Source: Bacteroides sp. (GTDB taxonomy: Bacteria > Bacteroidota > Bacteroidia > Bacteroidales > Bacteroidaceae). Taken from it: a stretch of DNA of 64,000 bases. The stretch covers positions 1-64,000 of the forward strand of contig SUXY01000006.1 of NCBI GenBank assembly GCA_015060705.1, written 5' to 3'. The translations under genes and the position numbers were made by a program. Numbering within the stretch: position 1 is the first letter of the stretch; the number at the start of each line of letters is the position of its first letter. Below the pieces are notes generated by a model. That model did not search any database, had not been told where the DNA came from, and worked only from the letters and a program-made list of their open reading frames with translations. Below, piece by piece: positions 9,611 to 15,481 of the stretch.

Positions 9611-9700
9611 GTTTCCTGGTTTTTTGTTGATGATTGGAGTTCAGCAACCAAATCCGTGTCTAAAACACCTTATGACACATCTTCATTGGCGAAACGGATA

Positions 9701-10213
9701 TCACTCTCCTTTCCGTTTCAGCTTCACGGACTTGGAGTATTCTATTTTCCCGGCATAGAAGAAACTGCCTTCCTCCAATAGTTTCCATTCGAGTTCATTG
9801 CGGCTGAAGCGCTTCAACTGGAACTCGCCGCCATTGGCTTCGCCGTCGATGTCCTCGAATCCCACGACCATCTTGGTATCGCTTAATGCTCCCGTCCAAT
9901 GCGACTCGAATTTTCCGTCCTTGTCCGTGTAGACCGTGTCGGGAGTTAGTTCACCGGTTTCGTTCTTGGTCTTGACGGGGTTTCCTGCATCGTCGAAGTG
10001 CGCATTCGCATAAGGATTCTCCACTACTACCTGAATGTCCTTCAGCGGTTTCCCATCCCCGTCGGTCACCGTACCTACGACCCGATAAGATACCGACGGA
10101 GTGCCATAAAGCTCCATCGGGTATTCTTCATTGTCGCTGCATCCGGCAAATCCCAACAAAGCTAGGGCTCCGGACAGCAGACCGCTGACTTTCCATCTGT
10201 TTTTCTTGTTCAT
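9701..10213 (-). CDS. Radical SAM-associated putative lipoprotein, copy 2
   Basis: 170 residues from the ATG at 10213. A longer frame to 10273 exists, but the conserved MNKKNRWKV start and lipobox GFAGC fix the start here. It has the same layout as copy 1: lipobox, LYGTP, a TTR/Ig-like domain with DGDGKPLKDIQV, YTDKDGKF, DIDGEANGGEF and a basic C-terminus. It is closer to copy 3 than to copy 1. It is the first gene of the unit copy 2 - radical SAM - copy 1. The upstream 39-bp block at 10241-10279 is nearly identical to that of copy 3. Confidence 0.88.
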   Translation of the reverse strand: MNKKNRWKVSGLLSGALALLGFAGCSDNEEYPMELYGTPSVSYRVVGTVTDGDGKPLKDIQVVVENPYANAHFDDAGNPVKTKNETGELTPDTVYTDKDGKFESHWTGALSDTKMVVGFEDIDGEANGGEFQLKRFSRNELEWKLLEEGSFFYAGKIEYSKSVKLKRKGE

Positions 10214-10240
10214 ATATATTCGTTTTTTGGGCTGTTTCAC

Positions 10241-10279
10241 TCTATAAATACAAAATACGTGAAAATATTGCATGGGAAA
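10241..10279 (-). promoter_or_regulatory. Conserved upstream block shared by lipoprotein copies 2 and 3
   Basis: This 39-base block matches 13838-13876 with only a few differences. It includes, on the minus strand, CCCATGCAATATTTTC and TTTGTATTTATAGA. It ends about 28 bases before the ATG of copy 2. It contains only a degenerate TAnnTTTG-like box. It may be the promoter carried along when the gene duplicated, or the site of a shared regulator. Confidence 0.55.
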
Positions 10280-10345
10280 ATGAAAAATTTCATGTTTTTA
10301 TGAAAAAAGTGGTATTTTCGGTGCAATGTTTGGGGCTTTTCCCTA

Positions 10346-10376
10346 TTTATGGGGTGTAAGACGGATTCATTAACCG
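10346..10376 (+). promoter_or_regulatory. Promoter-like motif shared with the ECF sigma gene (site 1)
   Basis: TTTATGGGGTGTAAGACGGA (10346-10365), followed 5 bases later by TAACCG. The same motif with two changes precedes the sigma-factor gene at 11363-11382, followed by TAACGG. It lies 29 bases before the ATG of the lipoprotein at 10406. A duplicated motif directly upstream of a sigma gene and its neighbour suggests an ECF-type promoter. Confidence 0.5.
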
Positions 10377-10405
10377 TTTGAAAAGTGAAAAGAACAATCA
10401 TTCCA

Positions 10406-11353
10406 ATGAAAAACAACATGAAAAGACTGACCGTGTTTTGGGTGAGTCTCGTGGCGATAGTCATGGGATTCACGGCTTGCAACAACGATGCGGATGAACC
10501 TGACAACGGCTCGCGTTTCGCATTCGATGCCGACAACAGGTGCTATCTGCCCGGTGTCAAGACCATCACCTATGATGAGTTTCTGAAATATGCTGCCGGA
10601 AACGGATGGGATCATGTGTCGACTTACGAAATCAACAAGGACGGAAGCGTGAAGGAAACGGAGTATTACACAGGCATGGATGGAGTAGTTCCGAGTGACT
10701 ATTATTTCGTGGAGGATAGGCTGGCCTACCGGTATGTGTCGCTGCCTGAAGGAGTCGGGTTCGAAGAGATTCCGTACATCTACCACGAAGACGGAAACCG
10801 TCTGGGATGGAACGACCGTCTGGATGACTCGTTCTTTACCCAATTCCAAATCCTGACCATCAGCGAGAATGAGTTCAAGGCCGTGGAATATTTGGCTTAT
10901 CGTGCCGGAGAGAACGGTGGGCATATCTACGGACTGGCTACCTATGCCAAGATGGACGAGAAACAGCGCGAGGGATTCCTGGACGGTTATCGCGACTACA
11001 TGTCTATCCATGCCGTGGAACCCATGGTCTTGGCATACAGCGTCGAGAAGGGTGTCCTCGAGATTAGAATCCTCAATTTTACCGTCGATTGCGGTGCGGA
11101 AAGCGTGGAATACGAATTCAAGCATCTGGACAACGGGAAGGTACAAGTCAATGTCGTCGAAGTGGGAGAAAACTCGGCCGATTGTTTCGATATCGTCGAT
11201 CTCAAATTCACAGTCCCTGACGTGAAGGTGGGCGAAACCTATACGTTTGACATCTACAGGAAATACTTGGCGGGCGGACATCTCGCTCCTTACTTCGAAG
11301 GTGTTTCCATCCGTGTGACGGAAGGGGGCAGCGGAATCATCCCGAGGGAATAA
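10406..11353 (+). CDS. Lipoprotein of unknown function next to the ECF sigma operon
   Basis: 315 residues from ATG 10406; a GTG further upstream is less likely. The signal peptide ends in a lipobox (MGFTAC). I do not recognise a family. The sequence is acidic, rich in Tyr and Gly, and looks mostly beta-stranded towards the C-terminus. It is monocistronic or weakly linked to the sigma gene, which begins 52 bases after its stop. It shares a 20-bp upstream motif with that gene, so it is a candidate member of the sigma factor's regulon. It is GC-richer than the housekeeping genes around it. Confidence 0.75.
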   Translation: MKNNMKRLTVFWVSLVAIVMGFTACNNDADEPDNGSRFAFDADNRCYLPGVKTITYDEFLKYAAGNGWDHVSTYEINKDGSVKETEYYTGMDGVVPSDYYFVEDRLAYRYVSLPEGVGFEEIPYIYHEDGNRLGWNDRLDDSFFTQFQILTISENEFKAVEYLAYRAGENGGHIYGLATYAKMDEKQREGFLDGYRDYMSIHAVEPMVLAYSVEKGVLEIRILNFTVDCGAESVEYEFKHLDNGKVQVNVVEVGENSADCFDIVDLKFTVPDVKVGETYTFDIYRKYLAGGHLAPYFEGVSIRVTEGGSGIIPRE

Positions 11354-11362
11354 ATGAGTCTG

Positions 11363-11395
11363 TTTATGGGGTATAAGACAGAGATTATGTAACGG
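11363..11395 (+). promoter_or_regulatory. Promoter-like motif in front of the ECF sigma gene (site 2)
   Basis: TTTATGGGGTATAAGACAGA (11363-11382) followed 7 bases later by TAACGG. It is 18/20 identical to the block at 10346-10365. It lies 23 bases from the sigma start at 11406. The position and duplication fit an autoregulated ECF promoter; no known consensus was available to compare with. Confidence 0.5.
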
Positions 11396-11405
11396 AAAAC
11401 AATGA

Positions 11406-11981
11406 ATGCTTTTTCTTTGGAAAGATAAAGAAAGACACATCGTGGACTTGATGCGGAAGGGCGAACCATCCGCCATGGACAAGTTCTACCAGGAATACGC
11501 CGATTACTTGACCGGTGTATGCGCCCGTTACATCTCCGACGAAGACACCCTGAAGGACGTGATGCAGGAAAGCCTTGTCAAGATATTTACCCAGTTCCAT
11601 CAGTTCGAATATCGGGGGAAGGGCTCGCTGAAGGCTTGGATTACAAAGGTTTCGGTCAACGAGGCACTGATTCAGCTCCAGAAGGAGAAGCAGACGTACA
11701 TCGCCCTGCACGGTCCGGATATCGAGAATCTGCCCGACGAGGAAGGGGAAGAGCCGGACACGAACGGAGTGGACACGGGAACGCTACTCGCCTTCGTGCA
11801 GAAACTGCCGCCCGGCTATAGGGCGGTGCTCAACCTCTTCGTCGTCGAGGGGAAGAGCCACAAGGAGATAGCCGAGATTCTCCAGATACAGCCCGGCACC
11901 TCGGCCTCGCAATACCTGAGAGCGAAGAAGATGCTGGCGGAAATGATAAGAACGTATAAACAGCAAACGGAAGACAGATGA
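11406..11981 (+). CDS. ECF-type RNA polymerase sigma factor
   Basis: 191 residues. Region 2 is visible as EYADYLTGVCARYI...DTLKDVMQESLVKIF and KGSLKAWITKVSVNEAL. An acidic linker (EEGEEPDTNG) follows, then region 4 with LPPGYRAVLNLFVVEGKSHK and EIAEILQIQPGTSASQ, the -35-binding helix-turn-helix. Its stop overlaps the start of the next gene (ATGA, 11978-11981), the usual coupling of an ECF sigma factor to its anti-sigma partner. An upstream motif duplicated in front of the preceding lipoprotein gene hints at autoregulation. The gene is GC-rich: 62% in a hand-counted 60-base line at 11761. Confidence 0.9.
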   Translation: MLFLWKDKERHIVDLMRKGEPSAMDKFYQEYADYLTGVCARYISDEDTLKDVMQESLVKIFTQFHQFEYRGKGSLKAWITKVSVNEALIQLQKEKQTYIALHGPDIENLPDEEGEEPDTNGVDTGTLLAFVQKLPPGYRAVLNLFVVEGKSHKEIAEILQIQPGTSASQYLRAKKMLAEMIRTYKQQTEDR

Positions 11982-13234
11982 AAAAGCAGTGGAAACAAGA
12001 CATGCATGACCGGTTGAAGGACTTTCCGAAGAAAGCCCCCAAAGGTCTGTTGGACGATGTCAAGGCGGAAATGCTCCGTCGGGGCCTGTCGCCTGTGCCT
12101 ACCCCTCGCCGTCGCACGGTGTCGGGTGTATTTCTCCGTGTGGCTTCCGTAGCTGCCGTGATAGCCTTGCTGTTCGGGCTGAGCCATTGGTTCCAGCGCG
12201 AAGAGAACGCCATCGTCTTCCCCGAAGTGGAAAGCAGCCTCCCCGTGAAGGTAGATGAAGCTCCCGTCCTTCCCAAGGAAGAAGCCGCAGAAAATCCTCC
12301 CACAGCCATCCCGCAAGCGAGTCGTTTGCTGGCCAAGGCCATCGTGAGAACCGATACTTTAGCAGTGTCCTCGGAGGAAGAAACCTTTGTTGAAGAAAAA
12401 AACGAAGCCGAAAAGGAAGAGCCGGATACCATCACCCTACAAACACCTGCATCCACCAAGCCTGTAGAGGTATCACCCAAGCGAAATCAATGGGCGTATG
12501 TCCCTTCGCGCAAGAAGCATGCTTCGTTCGATGTCGGAGTTTATTATTCGGGAGTGGTAGCAAAAACTAATCCGATAAATATAGTAGAATCATTAGGTGA
12601 CGCTATAACTTCTCCTTCCCCCGATAATAGTCAAACAAACAATCCCGATTCCACCTCTACAGACAGCCGTAGCCTTGGCCGTGCAGCCAGCCGTTCGTTC
12701 AGCCGTAAGAAGCATGCCGAAAAGGCCAAGCATCACATCCCTATACGATTGGGTATTTCTTTGCGATATTACTTGAACGAACGTTGGAACCTTCAGAGTG
12801 GGCTGACATACAGCTACTTGGCATCCGATTTGTCGTACACCGGTCCTACTCCCTACGAGACCAAGCAGAAGCTACACTACATCGGCATTCCGCTCCAGGT
12901 GGGTGTACGCATCTGGAAGAGCGAGCGTTTCCGTGGCTACCTGTCCGCCGGCGGACAAGTGGAGAAGCTGGTCAGCGGAAAGGCGACCACCCGTTATACC
13001 GACGAGAACCAACGGCCAGGCACATTGGTGGAAACCGTCAGCGACAAGAAGCCGTTGTTCTCCGCCCTGGCCTCCATCGGTGCCGAATACATGCTGGGCA
13101 AGGACCTGAGCCTCTATGCCGAGCCGGGCATCCACTACTATTTCAAGAACGGCAACGGTCTGAAAACCCATTACAACGAGAATCCGCTGAACTTCAACAT
13201 CACCATCGGGTTCCGGTTCCATTGGGAGAAATAA
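11978..13234 (+). CDS. Membrane anti-sigma-like protein fused to an outer-membrane beta-barrel domain
   Basis: 418 residues. The first 45 are basic and helical (HDRLKDFPKKAPKGLLDDVK), as in Bacteroidetes anti-sigma proteins. One membrane span follows at about 49-70 (FLRVASVAAVIALLFGLSHW). A long low-complexity, Glu/Ser/Thr-rich linker (about 75-235) leads to a C-terminal domain with alternating strands (LGISLRYYLNERWNLQSGLT, later YIGIPLQVGVRIW and FNITIGFRFHW). That looks like a small OmpA/PorT-type beta-barrel. Such a protein could couple an outer-membrane state to an inner-membrane sigma-binding domain. It overlaps the sigma gene by 4 bases. Anti-sigma function is inferred from position and layout. 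Confidence 0.8.
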   Translation: MKKQWKQDMHDRLKDFPKKAPKGLLDDVKAEMLRRGLSPVPTPRRRTVSGVFLRVASVAAVIALLFGLSHWFQREENAIVFPEVESSLPVKVDEAPVLPKEEAAENPPTAIPQASRLLAKAIVRTDTLAVSSEEETFVEEKNEAEKEEPDTITLQTPASTKPVEVSPKRNQWAYVPSRKKHASFDVGVYYSGVVAKTNPINIVESLGDAITSPSPDNSQTNNPDSTSTDSRSLGRAASRSFSRKKHAEKAKHHIPIRLGISLRYYLNERWNLQSGLTYSYLASDLSYTGPTPYETKQKLHYIGIPLQVGVRIWKSERFRGYLSAGGQVEKLVSGKATTRYTDENQRPGTLVETVSDKKPLFSALASIGAEYMLGKDLSLYAEPGIHYYFKNGNGLKTHYNENPLNFNITIGFRFHWEK

Positions 13235-13239
13235 AACAA

Positions 13240-13270
13240 TAGGTGGATGTGTTTTATGCACACCCACCTA
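13240..13270. terminator. Hairpin terminator between the anti-sigma gene and lipoprotein copy 3
   Basis: TAGGTGGATGTG (13240-13251) pairs with CACACCCACCTA (13259-13270) with one mismatch, between two convergent genes. Confidence 0.7.
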
Positions 13271-13299
13271 CTGCCATCGGGTAATCAGTAATCAAAACT

Positions 13300-13809
13300 C
13301 TATTCTCCTTTCCGCTTCATCTTAAAAGACTTGGAATACTCAAATTTTCCAGCATACCAAGTATCGCCTTTCTTCAGCTGTTTTGATTCGAGTTCGTTAC
13401 GAGTGAAGCGCTTCAACTGGAACTCCCCACCATTGGCTTCACCATCGATGTCTTCAAATCCCACTACCAACTTGGAATCGCTGAATGCTTCTGTCCAATG
13501 CGATTCAAATTCTCCATCTTTGTCGGTATAAAGTGTGTCGGGAACTAACTCTCCTGCCTCGTATTTACTTTTAATGGGTTTTCCCTCATCATCAAAATAC
13601 GTCCTTGCATAAGGATTCTCTACCACTACCTGAATATCCTTCAGTGGTTTTCCATCCTCATCGGTCACCGTACCTACGACCCGATAATTCACCGACGGAG
13701 AACCATACAACAAAGGTTCAGGTTCATCACTACTACATCCAGCAAAGCCCAACAAAGCCAATGCTCCGGACAACAAACTGCTGACTTTCCATCTGTTTTT
13801 CTTGTTCAT
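13300..13809 (-). CDS. Radical SAM-associated putative lipoprotein, copy 3 (orphan)
   Basis: 169 residues with the same layout as copies 1 and 2: MNKKNRWKVSSLLSGAL start, lipobox GFAGC, LYGSP, TTR/Ig-like domain with DEDGKPLKDIQV, YTDKDGEF, DIDGEANGGEF, and a tail ending KRKGE as in copy 2. It stands apart from the radical SAM gene by 3.7 kb, with the sigma unit between, and has its own copy of the shared 39-bp upstream block. If the lipoproteins are substrates, this copy would have to be served in trans. Confidence 0.87.
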   Translation of the reverse strand: MNKKNRWKVSSLLSGALALLGFAGCSSDEPEPLLYGSPSVNYRVVGTVTDEDGKPLKDIQVVVENPYARTYFDDEGKPIKSKYEAGELVPDTLYTDKDGEFESHWTEAFSDSKLVVGFEDIDGEANGGEFQLKRFTRNELESKQLKKGDTWYAGKFEYSKSFKMKRKGE

Positions 13810-13837
13810 ACACGAATCTGTTTTTATTCCTTTTCAT

Positions 13838-13876
13838 TCTATAAATACAAAGAATGGGAAAATATTGCATGGGAAA
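13838..13876 (-). promoter_or_regulatory. Conserved upstream block of lipoprotein copy 3
   Basis: Near-identical to 10241-10279. It sits 29 bases upstream of the ATG at 13809. See the entry for copy 2. Confidence 0.55.
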
Positions 13877-13887
13877 CTGTTATTTTT

Positions 13888-14013
13888 TCACTTCACTCTC
13901 CGATTCAGCTGATTGTTCGCTTTCTCCGGTTTCGACTTCCCTACTCGCTTTCCGCTGGATTTCTTCTTTCCTTGTTGTTTGGCCTTATAGGCAAATGGAT
14001 TCTTACTTGGCAT
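13888..14013 (-). CDS. Small basic protein (41 residues), unknown function
   Basis: Starts MPSKNPFAYKAKQQGKKK and ends NNQLNRRVK; about a third of the residues are Lys or Arg and there is no signal peptide. The frame runs ATG to TGA and fills the gap between lipoprotein copy 3 and the divergent methyltransferase operon. The composition suggests a nucleic-acid or ribosome-associated peptide, but I do not recognise a family. It could be a chance frame, though the codon choice (AAG/AAA Lys, no rare strings) looks like a gene. Confidence 0.5.
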   Translation of the reverse strand: MPSKNPFAYKAKQQGKKKSSGKRVGKSKPEKANNQLNRRVK

Positions 14014-14060
14014 AACTCATTCTTTTGCTGCAAAAATAAAGTAAATTCCTAATAAATTCG

Positions 14061-14068
14061 TATTTTTG
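14061..14068 (+). promoter_or_regulatory. -7 promoter box of the RlmL-to-znuA operon
   Basis: TATTTTTG matches TAnnTTTG and lies 37 bases before the ATG at 14105. It rules out a start upstream of this point for the methyltransferase, because the TTG at 14066 lies inside the box. Confidence 0.6.
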
Positions 14069-14104
14069 TCCCATCAATTGAAATTACGTAATTATCATAC
14101 CCTT

Positions 14105-15481
14105 ATGAAGGAAGAATTCGAGTTGGTTGCCAAAACCTTCCACGGCCTGGAAGAAGTCCTGGCAAAAGAACTTACTGAGCTGGGCGCCAGTAACATTGAG
14201 ATTGGAAACCGTATGGTGGCTTTTACCGGCGACAAGGCATTGATGTACAAGGCTAACTTCTGTCTACGTACCGCCATCCGTATCTTGAAACCTATCAAGC
14301 ATTTCAAGGCCAATACTGCCGATGAAGTGTATGACAACATCAAAGCCATCCCATGGGAAAATTACCTGGACAACTCCAAGAGTTTTGCCGTAGATGCCGT
14401 GGTGTTCTCCAATGAGTTCCGCCACTCCAAGTTTGTGGCATATAAAGTGAAGGATGCCATTGTGGACTACTTCCGTGATACCACCGGTGAACGTCCTTCT
14501 GTCCGCATCAATAATCCGGATGTCTTATTGAATATCCACATTGCCGAAGACCGATGCACCTTGTCGCTTGACAGTTCGGGTGAATCCCTCCATCGCCGTG
14601 GCTACCGTCAGGAAGCTGTAGAAGCACCACTGAACGAAGTATTGGCTGCCGGTATGATTCTGATGACCGGTTGGAAGGGTGAATGTGACCTTATCGACCC
14701 GATGTGTGGCTCGGGTACCATTCCTATCGAAGCTGCTCTCATTGCACGAAACATTGCTCCAGGTGTTTTCCGTAAGGAATTTGCTTTCGAGAAGTGGGTA
14801 GACTTCGATCAAGATTTGTTCGATTCCATCTATAATGATGATTCTGGAGAACGAGAATTTACCCATAAGATTTATGGTTATGACAACAATCCGAAGGCCA
14901 ACGAAATTGCTACTCACAATGTAAAAGCGGCCGGCTTGAGCAAGGACATCGTGTTGAAACTTCAACCGTTCCAACAGTTCGAACAACCGAAGGAAAAGAG
15001 CATCATCATTACCAACCCACCGTATGGAGAACGTATCTCAACCGACGACCTCCTGGGCTTGTATAAGATGATTGGCGAACGCTTGAAGCATGCTTTTGCT
15101 GGAAACGATGCTTGGATCTTGAGCTATCGTGACGAATGTTTTGACCAAATCGGTTTGAAGCCTTCTATCAAAGTAGAACTCTACAACGGTGCATTGGAAT
15201 GTCAATTCCGCAAATATCAGTTGTTCGACGGTAAATACAAAGCTTTCCGACAGGAAAACGACGGAAAAGAATTCAAGCCTCGCCGTGACGATGTACGTTC
15301 ACGCCGCAGTTCCGGTGACCGTCCGGAAAGAGGCAAGCGTTTCAACGGGGAACGTAAGTTCGAAGGAAAGCGCTTCGAAGGTGGTAAACGTTTCGAAGGA
15401 AAACGTGAAGACCGCCGTTTTGATGGGAAAAAGGATTTCAAAAGTCCTCGCAAGTTTGACTCTAGAAAAAACAATGAATGA
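14105..15481 (+). CDS. THUMP-domain class I SAM-dependent RNA methyltransferase (RlmL-like)
   Basis: 458 residues. An N-terminal ferredoxin-like/THUMP region (about 1-160) is followed by a Rossmann methyltransferase with DPMCGSGTIPIEAALIA (SAM binding) and the catalytic TNPPYGERI, typical of N2-guanine methylation. By family it modifies 23S rRNA, like the N-terminal half of E. coli RlmL/RlmK. The last ~70 residues are a basic, repetitive tail (KRFEGGKRFEGKRED and variants), probably RNA-binding and common in Bacteroidetes. I start at ATG 14105 because an upstream TTG start would fall in the promoter box. It overlaps the next gene by 4 bases and heads a long operon. Confidence 0.88.
   Translation: MKEEFELVAKTFHGLEEVLAKELTELGASNIEIGNRMVAFTGDKALMYKANFCLRTAIRILKPIKHFKANTADEVYDNIKAIPWENYLDNSKSFAVDAVVFSNEFRHSKFVAYKVKDAIVDYFRDTTGERPSVRINNPDVLLNIHIAEDRCTLSLDSSGESLHRRGYRQEAVEAPLNEVLAAGMILMTGWKGECDLIDPMCGSGTIPIEAALIARNIAPGVFRKEFAFEKWVDFDQDLFDSIYNDDSGEREFTHKIYGYDNNPKANEIATHNVKAAGLSKDIVLKLQPFQQFEQPKEKSIIITNPPYGERISTDDLLGLYKMIGERLKHAFAGNDAWILSYRDECFDQIGLKPSIKVELYNGALECQFRKYQLFDGKYKAFRQENDGKEFKPRRDDVRSRRSSGDRPERGKRFNGERKFEGKRFEGGKRFEGKREDRRFDGKKDFKSPRKFDSRKNNE

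Noticed and set aside
8520-9647. Long overlapping minus-strand frame (375 codons) and a plus-strand frame at 8591-9589 across the radical SAM gene
   Set aside because: The codons give Arg/His/Pro-rich, low-information protein without motifs. They are shadows caused by the high GC of the gene, whose own frame shows complete radical SAM and SPASM motifs.
8000-13809. RiPP cluster with a short precursor peptide
   Set aside because: No short Cys- or Ser/Thr-rich precursor, peptidase or exporter gene is visible; the likely substrates are full lipoproteins.
14066-14104. TTG start for the RlmL-like gene (and similar TTG starts at 20288, 29626, 40348 and 57184)
   Set aside because: Four of these codons lie inside a TAnnTTTG promoter box (14061, 29624, 40343, 57179) and the one at 20288 overlaps the previous gene's stop. 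The downstream ATG gives normal N-termini in each case.
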